A stretch of 64,000 nucleotides of DNA from CAVOJV01 sp963696325 (GTDB taxonomy: Bacteria > Pseudomonadota > Gammaproteobacteria > Competibacterales > Competibacteraceae). The stretch is from positions 62,001-126,000 of the forward strand of contig CAVOJV010000005.1 of the NCBI GenBank assembly GCA_963696325.1, in the 5' to 3' direction. The position numbers and the translations under genes are program-made. Under the pieces are notes generated by a model. The model was not told the origin of the DNA. It was given only the letters and a program-made list of their open reading frames with translations, and made no database searches. Every line of letters starts with the position of its first letter. Position 1 is the stretch's first letter. Shown in pieces: positions 25,673-33,430 of this stretch.

Positions 25673-26636
25673 ATGGCGCGCAGCAGAACCGTGTGTGTGT
25701 ATACCGGTGATCAAATCGGTCGGTATGGATTTGGCGATGACCATCCTCTGGGTGAGAATCGGATATACGCTTTTTGGGATGAGATGCACCGCCGCAATTT
25801 GGCCTTCCAAGTACGAATCTTCGATCCGGTTATTGCCAGCGAAGAGCAACTCAAGCTGTTCCATACCCTGGAATATGTGGAAAAGGTCAAGGCTTATTCG
25901 CACGCCGGAGAAGGGATGCTGGATTATGGTGATACGCCGGCTTACCAGGGCGTGTTTGAAGACGCGTCGTATGTGGTGGGCACCGTGGTGGATGCCGTCT
26001 ACAGGGTGATGAATAACCAGGTGCGACGGGCCTTTATACCTATCGCCGGTCTGCACCACAGCATGCCGGACACCGCCAGCGGTTTCTGTGTGTTCAACGA
26101 CGTCGGGGTGGCCATCAAAGTGCTGGAGAATGAATTTGGTCTGGAGCGCATCGCCTACGTGGACATCGATGCCCATCATGGCGATGGCATCTACTATTCG
26201 CTTGAAGACGACCCGCGGGTGATCGTCGCGGATATTCACGAGGATGGCCGTTATAACTTCCCGCAGAGCGGCTTCTCCCACGAGATCGGCAAGGGCGCCG
26301 CCAAAGGCAGAAAACTCAATATCCCCTTGTTGCCGCTCTCGGCGGATGACGATTTTCTGATGATGTGGGAAAAAGTTGAGAGCTTCATCAGGGCATCGAA
26401 ACCACAATTCATCATCATGAATTGTGGTGCCGATGGTCTCTACGGCGACCCCTTGGCCCATCTGAATTATTCGGCTAAGGTCCACGCGAGGGCCGCTGGC
26501 AAGCCTGTGCCGGATTGCCGAGGAATTCGCCGACGGTCGTATCGTAGCCGTGGGTGGCGGTGGCTACGATCTGCCCAACCTGGGCAAAGCCTGGACAGCG
26601 GTCGTGGATGCGTTCCTGGAAGCCCCGATGTTATGA
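25673..26636 (+). CDS. histone deacetylase / AcuC-family amidohydrolase (frameshifted near C-terminus)
   Basis: Zinc-dependent deacetylase-fold protein. Visible active-site motifs: LHHSMPDTASGFCVFND (His-His dyad), YVDIDAHHGDGI (Asp and His zinc ligands) and NCGADGLYGDPL (second Asp). The frame then breaks: near 26504 one extra base moves the last about 43 codons to another frame, where they read LCRIAEEFADGRIVAVGGGGY and onward to a TGA at 26634. The GGGGY Tyr is catalytic, so a real shift would inactivate the enzyme. Joined length about 320 residues is normal. I use the ATG at 25673, which follows GAGGAAA closely; 25637 is an alternative. Likely substrates are acetylated polyamines or proteins. 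Confidence 0.8.
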
Positions 26637-26705
26637 GTCGGGCAGGGTGTAGATGTGCTTGACCGCCCGTCATCCACTTGAATGCCCCTCGTAGGAAGCC
26701 ATTCC

Positions 26706-27593
26706 ATGCCTGAGTTGATGAGTACCCGCGAAGTCGCGGAATACCTGCGCCTCAAGGAACGCAAGGTCTATGACCTCATCGCCGCCCATCTCATCCCCTG
26801 CACGCGGGTAACCGGAAAATGGTTGTTTTCAAAGGCGCTGATCGACCTTTGGATCATTCAGAATACGGGCTGCCCGCCTTCTCTGCGGCCTACCGTTAAC
26901 ACACCCAGGGTCATTGCCGGCAGTCATGATCCGCTGCTGGAATGGGCGGTCAGGGAATCCGGTGCCGATTTTGCGCTGCTGTTCGATGGCAGCCTGGATG
27001 GCCTGACGCGCATGGTCACACGGGACGTGCTGGCTTGTGGTTTACATGTCTTCGATACCGTGGCCAAGCGCTATAACGTGGACTTGGTGGAACGGACGCT
27101 GGCCGGCCTGCAAGTCGTCGCTCTGGAATGGGCTTGGCGGGAACAGGGACTGATCGTCGCGGCGGGTAATCCGCTGTCCATCACCACCCTGGCCGATGTG
27201 ACTGGGAAACCGGCGCGGTTCGTGGAGCGCCAGCAGGAGGCGGGTAGCCATCTGCTCCTCGCACAGTTGCTGGCCGAGCAGGGGTTGCCGCCCGCTGATC
27301 TCAAGATCGATTTGCCCCCCGCCCGGAACGAGACGGAGGTGGCGCTGGCGGTTCTCGACGGCAAGGCCGACGCAGGTTTTGGCATCGCGGCGGTCGCGCG
27401 CCAGTGTCGCCTTGACTTCGTTTCTCTCCAGCGGGAACGCTATGACTTGGTCGTGGGCCGCCGCGATTACTTCGAACCATCCTTTCAGAAGTTGCTGACG
27501 TTTGCCCATTCGGAACGCTTTGCGCAGCGGGCTGCCGAGTTGGGCGGCTACGACATCTCTGGCCTTGGTCGGGTCACTTACAATGCGCCATGA
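26706..27593 (+). CDS. excisionase-type HTH regulator with periplasmic-binding-protein-like domain
   Basis: Two-domain protein of 295 residues. Residues 1-60 form a MerR/excisionase-like DNA-binding domain (STREVAEYLRLKERKVYDLI...VTGKWLFSK). The rest is a PBP-like sensor domain (PF12727-like): HDPLLEWAVRESGADFALLFDGS, then the VDLVERTLAGLQ region and KADAGFGIAAVARQ. Such fusions are commonly next to molybdate or tungstate ABC transporter genes and are thought to sense the oxyanion. A convergent ABC ATPase gene of the tungstate-like group follows. Start chosen at 26706, after AGGAAGCC. Confidence 0.8.
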   Translation: MPELMSTREVAEYLRLKERKVYDLIAAHLIPCTRVTGKWLFSKALIDLWIIQNTGCPPSLRPTVNTPRVIAGSHDPLLEWAVRESGADFALLFDGSLDGLTRMVTRDVLACGLHVFDTVAKRYNVDLVERTLAGLQVVALEWAWREQGLIVAAGNPLSITTLADVTGKPARFVERQQEAGSHLLLAQLLAEQGLPPADLKIDLPPARNETEVALAVLDGKADAGFGIAAVARQCRLDFVSLQRERYDLVVGRRDYFEPSFQKLLTFAHSERFAQRAAELGGYDISGLGRVTYNAP

Positions 27594-27680
27594 TCGCTGG
27601 GACGCCTTTCCACTGAAACTTCCCTACTGCTTTCTTAAATCTGGTATGGGAATGCTTTCCACAGGGGTTATCTCGGGTGG

Positions 27681-28472
27681 TTACAGCAGGAGCTTGCCGT
27701 GGAGAAAGGCCGTCGCTTCAGCGCTTCTGGGTTGTACAAAAAATTCTGGCGCGGGGCTGTGTTCGAGCAGGCGGCCCCGGTGCAGGAACAACACGTTCTG
27801 AGCCAGCCGGCGCGCCTGCCCAAGATCGTGGGTGGCCATGATGACCGCGGTTCCCTTGCTGTGGATGGTGCGTATAAGGTTTTCTATGGCCAGAGTTGCG
27901 GCGGGGTCCAAATTGGAGGTCGGCTCGTCCAGAAACAACGCTTGTGGCTGCAGCGCCCAGGCCCGCGCAATCGCCAGGCGCTGCTGTTCGCCGCCGGACA
28001 GCACCCGCGCCGGCCGATCGGCCAAGTGGGAAAGCCCAGCGCGCGCTAGGGCGGCGGCTACCTGGCTCTTGCGCTCACGCCGGCCGATACCCTTGATAAT
28101 CAAGCCGTAAGCGATGTTGGCGGCGGCGGAGCGGCGCAGCAGGACCGGGTGTTGAAAAACCATGGCCAACTGCTGTCGGACCTCGCCCGGGTTGCCATTG
28201 GCCCAGGTGATTGCTCCAGCGGTGGGTTGTAGCAGGCCGTGGCAGAGGCGCAGCAACAGGCTTTTGCCAGCGCCGTTTGGCCCCAGCAGAATCGTGCAGG
28301 AGCCTGCTTGCAGAGTGAAGGAAACCTGGTCGATTAGGCGCCTTCCGCCGACCGCGTAGTCGAGTGCGGAGACGTTCAGCGGCAGAATGCGCGGTTTTTC
28401 GACCCAAGTGATGCCGGGTTGCCGGGAAATCGCGATACCCTGTCCGTTAGCCGTGATAGCGATGCGCCACAT
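27681..28472 (-). CDS. ABC transporter ATP-binding protein, TupC/tungstate-like (orphan)
   Basis: Nucleotide-binding subunit with Walker A GPNGAGKSLLLR, Q-loop VFQHPVLLRRSA, signature LSGGEQQRLAIARAWAL and Walker B ALFLDEPTSNLD; His loop in MATHDLGQA. The Q-loop and FQHPVLLRRS context resemble tungstate/phosphate-type importers. I place the start at 28472 (MWRIAI..., after GAGGAC); the frame stays open to 28640 with atypical AT-rich codons. The matching binding protein and permease genes, usually in the same operon, are missing: upstream of this gene lie only a decayed ATPase fragment and small ORFs. Convergent with the PBP-like regulator. Confidence 0.75.
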   Translation of the reverse strand: MWRIAITANGQGIAISRQPGITWVEKPRILPLNVSALDYAVGGRRLIDQVSFTLQAGSCTILLGPNGAGKSLLLRLCHGLLQPTAGAITWANGNPGEVRQQLAMVFQHPVLLRRSAAANIAYGLIIKGIGRRERKSQVAAALARAGLSHLADRPARVLSGGEQQRLAIARAWALQPQALFLDEPTSNLDPAATLAIENLIRTIHSKGTAVIMATHDLGQARRLAQNVLFLHRGRLLEHSPAPEFFVQPRSAEATAFLHGKLLL

Positions 28473-28952
28473 ACCCAATTGTCCTCGCGATAGCTTTGCG
28501 CCTAATAGCCACGGCACCCTATGGGAATGATGCGTTGTTCTATGTGGGTGAATAGCGGAACTCCGCCCGCTGTTTATAAAAAATGGCATTAGGAGATAGT
28601 AAATGTGCAAAATTATGTACTGAGCTACTTGGTATGGCAAGCTCTGTAATCAATGCATATAAATGCAAAAAATAGAATATCCTAAATTGATTTTTGAAGG
28701 TTGGTAGTTGGTTGCTGGCTTTTCATTGCCAAGGACGTCCTGCGCGACATCAATCTGGACATCAAGGAAGGCGAGTTCATCGTCTTCTAGTCTGGTGGTA
28801 GGCAATCAGGCGGTTGACTCGATCCGGTAGCGATACCCTATGTGTGCTATCGCACGGACACCGCCGCTGGGTAATGGTAAGTTTTAGCTATTCCTGAGCG
28901 TTCATGAGAGGGTTTCTACTAAGCCACACGTTTGGGGTTAGGAGTATTTGAG
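28473..28952. other. intergenic region with decayed ABC transporter DNA
   Basis: This 480-bp stretch is AT-rich at 28560-28700 and holds the ATPase remnant annotated separately at 28728-28790. It should also carry the promoter of the minus-strand ATPase gene. No other gene was seen. Confidence 0.45.
28728..28790 (+). pseudogene. remnant of an ABC transporter ATPase N-terminus
   Basis: One frame reads AKDVLRDINLDIKEGEFIVF and then a TAG, just where functional sugar/phosphate-type ATPases (MalK/UgpC group) continue into the Walker A loop. A few bases later TCTGGTGG resembles the start of a Ser-Gly-Gly/Cys Walker segment. No further ATPase sequence follows. This is a short fragment left after deletion. 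Confidence 0.6.
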
Positions 28953-29141
28953 ATGAGGATGTCCGTAGAAAATTTGTTGCACGACACTACTGAAGAGATT
29001 TTACAACAAGCGCCGGTTGAGCAAGCGCAAACTTGGGCCGCGATTACTGGATTGGATGGCCAAGCGTTAAAGGAACAGCCTATGCTTATTGATGAAGCCG
29101 ACTTGTGGGCTAAAGGTCAACCGTACTTTGAGTACCTCTAA
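28953..29141 (+). CDS. small hypothetical protein
   Basis: Sixty-two-residue acidic protein (MRMSVENLLHDTTEEILQQ...). The start at 28953 has TAGGAG eight bases upstream. The composition, rich in Glu, Gln, Leu and Ala with no Cys, suggests a soluble helical protein. I do not recognise it. It could be a small regulatory or peptide-precursor-like protein; nothing in the neighbourhood decides this. Confidence 0.45.
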   Translation: MRMSVENLLHDTTEEILQQAPVEQAQTWAAITGLDGQALKEQPMLIDEADLWAKGQPYFEYL

Positions 29142-29253
29142 AGCAAGGGTCCGCCGGCTGAAACTTCCAGCCAGCCGTTATTAACATTCCGGTAATTTCA
29201 CCGTACCTTAGCGCGTGCGAAATTTTCAAGGCCTGGCGAGGAGAGAAAACCCA

Positions 29254-29442
29254 ATGACCGCGATGACCTTGAACGCCATCCGCCGCGCTTCTCTGGCGGC
29301 TCTGAACACCACCGACCGCGCCCGCTCCATCAACGTCAACGCCTTGAAAAGGGTCCGGGCGATGACTGCCGCTCACGGTTCGCCCGCTGAAGCCCGCGCC
29401 CTTGCGGAAATCGCCGGCTACTGGGCGAACAAAAAGCCCTGA
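29254..29442 (+). CDS. small basic hypothetical protein
   Basis: Sixty-two-residue Ala- and Arg-rich protein beginning MTAMTLNAIRRASLAALN. A good ribosome-binding site GAGGAGA lies upstream of the ATG at 29254. It is basic and probably helical throughout. It follows the other small ORF by 112 bp on the same strand. Family unknown. Confidence 0.45.
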   Translation: MTAMTLNAIRRASLAALNTTDRARSINVNALKRVRAMTAAHGSPAEARALAEIAGYWANKKP

Positions 29443-29831
29443 CGGACTCGTTACCATGACACCAGCAACGGCGAGCGCCAACCGCTAGCAACGACCACGG
29501 CCTGCACCCGCATGGGTCACGCCCGGCTGGCGTCTAATCGGAACCACGGCTCCAATCTCGCCCACCCCCACGCCCACCATAGCCCGCAGTTAAGCTTTAG
29601 CTGCTTTCTGGCCTCACACCCGTCGCGCATGGGTCAGCTACTACCGGCCAGCTTATATCCCGCCCGCACCATCACCGGGTTTGTTGACACAAACGGAGGA
29701 CAAGTCTCCTCGGATTTTGCCGTCAGCCGTATGCTGGACAAGATTGCCCAGGTGTCGAATATCGTGGCCGTGCAGCGCCGCAGTCAGGGGACCGGCAAGG
29801 GCAAGAAGGCCTCAGGGACGCCCACCACCGA
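29443..29831. other. spacer with a doubtful ORF
   Basis: A plus-strand frame is open from 29512 to 29835 (107 codons). Its second half (FVDTNGGQVSSDFAVSRMLD and onward) looks protein-like, but the first half, rich in His, Ser and Pro, does not, and no ribosome-binding site is clear. It touches the end of the convergent Crp/Fnr gene. I do not call it a gene. Confidence 0.3.
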
Positions 29832-30644
29832 CTAGCCCAGGATCTGGTCGTATAGTTTCCGGTTGGCCAGGTAACACCTGCAGGCAGCGGCTTCCAGGCC
29901 CTCGCGGTCGAGAATCGTCAGATGCCCACGGCGATAGCGGATGAGCTGTTGCGTCTGCAGCGAACCGGCGGCTTTCGTGACCCCGACACGGCGCACGCCC
30001 AGCATATAGGCAAGGAATTCGTGCGTGATAGCGAACGCGTCCGCGTGCGCCCGGTCCTGCGTCATCAACAGCCACCGGGCCAGCCGCGCCTCCACGACGT
30101 GGAAGCGCGCACACGCGGCCATTTGCGAGAGCTGGCTCATCACCACATACAAGTAGCGGTTCAGCACTCGTCGCAGCGCGGGGCTGCGTTCGAGTTCTTC
30201 GCCAAACCGTCTGCCGTCCATGCGCAACGCCGGGCCGGCGCCCTGCACCAGGGCGTGCAGGGGTGCAACAGAGATCCCCAGCGCAAGGGAAACCCCGAGC
30301 ATCCCCTCATTGCCGACCAGCCCCACTTCCAGCTTGGCGTGGTCATCGAGCAGCATCACCAAGGAAATGAAGCTGTCGGTGGGGAAGTAAACGTGGCGAA
30401 TACCCGCCCCCTGGTCGTAGAGAACCTCGGCAAACACGAGCTCGACCGGCTCGCAGCTCGCCAGAAAGCGTTGCTGGTCTTGGCGAGGCAAGGCGGCAAG
30501 CAGACTATTGGCGGCGGGAACGCGTTGCGTGGCTGGCACGGGAACTCGCTCTAGGTAGTGTTGGGGGAACCCAACGGGGGCGCAAGGAGAGCGGTGACGC
30601 TCCCCGTCCGCTGTCACTTGCTGCAGATAGGGAACGGGCTTCAC
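29832..30644 (-). CDS. Crp/Fnr-family transcriptional regulator
   Basis: Protein of 270 residues with an N-terminal cyclic-nucleotide-type beta roll (about 55-170; LVFAEVLYDQGAGIRHVYFPTDSFISL is a clear hallmark) and a C-terminal winged helix with FLAYMLGVRRVGVTKAAGSL as the recognition region. There is no FNR-type N-terminal Cys cluster, and the cAMP-contact RS..R/ET segment is not canonical, so the ligand is unknown. This group is common in proteobacteria as stress-related regulators. A 20-bp palindrome lies 43 bp upstream of the start. The N-terminal 40 residues are not conserved, so the true start could be internal. Confidence 0.85.
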   Translation of the reverse strand: MKPVPYLQQVTADGERHRSPCAPVGFPQHYLERVPVPATQRVPAANSLLAALPRQDQQRFLASCEPVELVFAEVLYDQGAGIRHVYFPTDSFISLVMLLDDHAKLEVGLVGNEGMLGVSLALGISVAPLHALVQGAGPALRMDGRRFGEELERSPALRRVLNRYLYVVMSQLSQMAACARFHVVEARLARWLLMTQDRAHADAFAITHEFLAYMLGVRRVGVTKAAGSLQTQQLIRYRRGHLTILDREGLEAAACRCYLANRKLYDQILG

Positions 30645-30686
30645 CCCTCTCGACTAATTCAAGCTTAGGGTGAACGTTTCCTGTCG

Positions 30687-30706
30687 TCTGTGCGCTGGCG
30701 CACAGA
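30687..30706. promoter_or_regulatory. palindromic Crp/Fnr-type operator
   Basis: TCTGTGCGC and GCGCACAGA are exact reverse complements separated by TG. Written as TGTGC-N6-GCACA it has the half-site spacing of Crp/Fnr operators (TGTGA-N6-TCACA). It lies just upstream of the Crp/Fnr-family gene on the minus strand, so autoregulation is likely. A short hairpin in RNA is the alternative. Confidence 0.6.
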
Positions 30707-30771
30707 TGCGCTTCCTCGGTGGAGCCGCGTACGATTATCGGTCCAGGGGCGACAGAGCCGGAGCAGGGAAC

Positions 30772-30909
30772 TCACACCCCGGTCACATTGGAGAGCAGGT
30801 GATCGAATTCGTTATCTTTCCAGGTGATAGCACTCGCAGGCCCGCGCCTCAAGGAGTCCACCAAGGTACCGTCGCAATCGAAGATCAGCGCCTGATAGCA
30901 GTCGAGCAT
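30772..30909 (-). pseudogene. truncated HAD-superfamily phosphatase
   Basis: The ORF starts MLDCYQALIFDCDGTLVDS, the exact N-terminal motif (DxDGT) of beta-phosphoglucomutase/YqaB-type HAD hydrolases, and then ends after 26 more residues that do not match the family. A functional enzyme needs about 200 residues. This is a 45-codon relic left after an internal deletion. Confidence 0.6.
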
Positions 30910-30937
30910 AACGCGCTCCTCACCCCGATTTTGGCTG

Positions 30938-32476
30938 TTAGACGGGGGGTCCCTGGCGGGGAGTCTGCGAATCCCGCCGGTCGGTGTTACCCTCGGCGTT
31001 TTCGGCGCGGTCGGCAATGGCGCGGGTCAGGCCCCTGAAGATGAACAAATGCGCCGGCACCAGGGCATACCAATAGAGTAAGCCCCATATTCCGGCCGGA
31101 TGCCAGTAGGCGGTGACGGTAACGCGCGTGCGGGTGCTACCCTCGGGGTTGACCTCGAATTCCAATACCCCCGAACCCGGGGCCTTCATGCCGAACAGCA
31201 GGGTGAGCCGCTGTCCCGGTTCCAGACCGATGACCCGCCAGGAATCGATAACATCCCCCATCCGTACGTCGGCGGGATCGCGGCGGCCATGGTTCAGCCC
31301 GATCCCCCCCACCAGCCAGTCAAGAACCTCCCGCAGCGTCCATAGAAAGTTCAGGTAGTAGTAGCGGTTTTTGCCGCCTATGGCAGTTACTTGCGCCCAG
31401 ACGGCCTTGGCCGGTGCCGTCGTGACGGCGGTGCCGCTGGCCTTTTTGGCGTAGAAGGCGTAATCCGGGCGGTAATTGCGAAACATGAGCGCGCCCTCGG
31501 TCCAGCGCGCCGCCACCGCGTTGCGCTGCTCGGCCTCCAGGGCGGCGCCGACGGCTTCCCGGAAATTCAACAGCCGTTGGGGGATGAGCCGATGGAGTGC
31601 CCTGCCATCGGCGGCGATGTCGTGTTTCAGACCCCCGATCAGGGCACGGGCGATGTTGGTGGGGACCGTGGTTATCAGGCTTAACCAATACGAGGACATG
31701 CCTGGCGACAATACCGGTACTGGGAGGATGATGGGTTTTTTGCCCACTATCGCGCCGAACTGGCGCATGAGTTCCTCGTAGCTCAATGTCTCCGGGCCGG
31801 CGGCGTCATAAATGCCACCGGCAGTGGCTTCCAATTCTGGCGCCCGGATCAGGTATTCGAGCAGATTGTCCAGGGCGATGGGTGTGGATTTCGAACGCAC
31901 CCAACGCGGTGTGATCATGATGGGCAGGTTGTTGACCAGATCGCGAATCACCTCAAATGCGGCGGAGCCGGGGCCGACGATGATGCCAGCGCGAATTTCG
32001 GTGACCGGTACCGGGCCGGCGCGCAGTCGCTCGCCGGTTTGCCGCCGCGAGACCAGGTGTTCGGAATCGGCGTCTGAAGGCACCAGCCCGCCCAGGTAGA
32101 TGATGCGCCGGCAGCCGGCGCGCCCCGCGGCGCGGGCAAAGTTGTTCGCGGCCTCCAGATCCAACTGGCCGAAGTTGCGCCCGGCCGCCATAGAGTGCAC
32201 CAGGTAATACGCCACGTCGATGTTCGCCAGGGCCGCGTCCAGGGTTGCCGGCTTGAGGGCATCAGCTTCAACCAGTTCGACGCTTTGCCAGTCACGGCCT
32301 TCCAAGACCTTGCGATTGCGGGCGGCGGCCCTCACCCGGCAACCGTGCTCAAGCAAGCGTGGTACCAGGTTCGTGCCGATATAACCGCTCGCGCCGAACA
32401 CGAGGACATGCGAGACCGGCGTTGGGCACTTTGTTGTGTCCGGCCTATCCAATTCGGGTACGTCGTTGCGGGTCAT
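30938..32476 (-). CDS. NAD(P)-binding SDR-type protein with C-terminal DUF2867 domain
   Basis: Fusion of 512 residues. The first about 300 residues are an atypical extended SDR/NmrA-like domain: VLVFGASGYIGTNLVPRLLE for the cofactor, then YYLVHSM and LVPSDADSEHL. The last about 150 residues (SGTAVTTAPAKAVWAQVTAI, KNRYYYLNFLW, GMKAPGSGVLEFEV) match DUF2867, a START-like domain. The arrangement is common in Gammaproteobacteria under the name NAD-dependent epimerase or SDR oxidoreductase; the reaction is unknown. Transcribed on its own between the HAD relic and the glyA remnant. Confidence 0.85.
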   Translation of the reverse strand: MTRNDVPELDRPDTTKCPTPVSHVLVFGASGYIGTNLVPRLLEHGCRVRAAARNRKVLEGRDWQSVELVEADALKPATLDAALANIDVAYYLVHSMAAGRNFGQLDLEAANNFARAAGRAGCRRIIYLGGLVPSDADSEHLVSRRQTGERLRAGPVPVTEIRAGIIVGPGSAAFEVIRDLVNNLPIMITPRWVRSKSTPIALDNLLEYLIRAPELEATAGGIYDAAGPETLSYEELMRQFGAIVGKKPIILPVPVLSPGMSSYWLSLITTVPTNIARALIGGLKHDIAADGRALHRLIPQRLLNFREAVGAALEAEQRNAVAARWTEGALMFRNYRPDYAFYAKKASGTAVTTAPAKAVWAQVTAIGGKNRYYYLNFLWTLREVLDWLVGGIGLNHGRRDPADVRMGDVIDSWRVIGLEPGQRLTLLFGMKAPGSGVLEFEVNPEGSTRTRVTVTAYWHPAGIWGLLYWYALVPAHLFIFRGLTRAIADRAENAEGNTDRRDSQTPRQGPPV

Positions 32477-32696
32477 GTTTGGATGCTATCACTCGGTTAG
32501 CGCTGGCTTGGCCAAAACTTAGTTCCCTCGGTCCATGAAATGTTCAATTGCCATCAGTGCTTCCGATAAACCGGGTTTGTGCGTCGCGATCATGGTACGG
32601 GAAATTCTGCATCCGACCTTCAAATAGGATAAGATTCAAAACTTTCAAAACAGCTTGCCTGGCCCACGCGAACAATGCGTTGCGGATCGCCCAGCA

Positions 32697-32718
32697 GGGT
32701 TTATAGAGGGTTTATAGA
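32697..32718. repeat. two abutting 11-bp direct repeats
   Basis: GGGTTTATAGA is repeated head to tail eight bases upstream of the glyA remnant's ATG. It may be a slippage duplication. Confidence 0.65.
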
Positions 32719-32726
32719 AGGTATGA

Positions 32727-32882
32727 ATGTTACGCAAAGACATGCGGATTGCCGGGTTTGACGACGAATTATGGGCAGCCATGGCAGGCGAGGCATGGCG
32801 TCGGGAAGCCTGCCTCGAGCTAATCGCCGCGGAGAACTGCGCCGGATCGAATTTCTGCGCGCGGGTTCCCGTTTATGGCTGA
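32727..32882 (+). pseudogene. glyA: N-terminal remnant of glyA (serine hydroxymethyltransferase)
   Basis: A 51-codon ORF begins MLRKDMRIAGFDDELWAAM and continues with the ...CLELIAAEN block, which match the start of GlyA (KDMxIAGYDDELWAAI, then ELIASEN). After that, family resemblance is lost and a TGA follows. The position directly 5' of nrdR is where glyA stands in many Gammaproteobacteria. This shows a former glyA-nrdR-ribD order; the working glyA must lie elsewhere, as the enzyme is needed for one-carbon metabolism. Confidence 0.75.
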
Positions 32883-32915
32883 AACGACGGGTGTGAGGTT
32901 GCGAGGATTGCCTAG

Positions 32916-33386
32916 ATGCATTGCCCTTTTTGTGCGGCGGTCGATACCAGGGTGATCGATTCGCGGTTATCCCCCGAGGGAGACAAGGTGCGGCGGCGCC
33001 GCGAATGCCCTAGTTGCGGGACCCGGTTTACCACGCACGAGGTGGCGGAACTGGTGATGCCGCAGATCGTCAAGCGGGATAACCGCCGCGAAGCCTTCAA
33101 CGAAGACAAATTACGGGCGGGCATGTTGCGCGCAATGGAAAAGCGCCCGGTCAGCGCCGAGCAGGTGGAACAGGCTATTCAGCGGATCAAAAACCGCATC
33201 CGCGCCAGCGGTGACCGGGAATTGCCCAGCCGTCGCCTCGGGGAATGGGTGATGGGTGAGTTGCGGGATCTGGACCAGGTAGCTTATGTGCGCTTCGCCT
33301 CGGTGTACCGCAGTTTCCAGGACGTGAACGCCTTTCGCGAAGAGATCGAAAAGCTGCAAAATGCGCCTTCCGGCGGGCATGACTGA
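32916..33386 (+). CDS. nrdR: ribonucleotide reductase repressor NrdR
   Basis: Zinc-ribbon and ATP-cone regulator of 156 residues that represses ribonucleotide reductase operons in response to dATP/ATP. The ribbon has two Cys pairs (MHCPFCAAVDTRV and CPSCGTRF), the basic DNA-contact RRRREC and the ATP-cone from about residue 46. Normal length. It is the first gene of a nrdR-ribD-ribE-ribBA-ribH-nusB operon, all on the plus strand. Confidence 0.96.
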   Translation: MHCPFCAAVDTRVIDSRLSPEGDKVRRRRECPSCGTRFTTHEVAELVMPQIVKRDNRREAFNEDKLRAGMLRAMEKRPVSAEQVEQAIQRIKNRIRASGDRELPSRRLGEWVMGELRDLDQVAYVRFASVYRSFQDVNAFREEIEKLQNAPSGGHD

Positions 33387-33430
33387 GCCTTGCCAGTGCG
33401 GTTCATGGCGCTCGCGTAGCACCCATTCCG

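Noticed and set aside
29512..29835. 107-codon ORF on the plus strand
   Set aside because: No ribosome-binding site, odd composition in the first half; only the second half looks protein-like.
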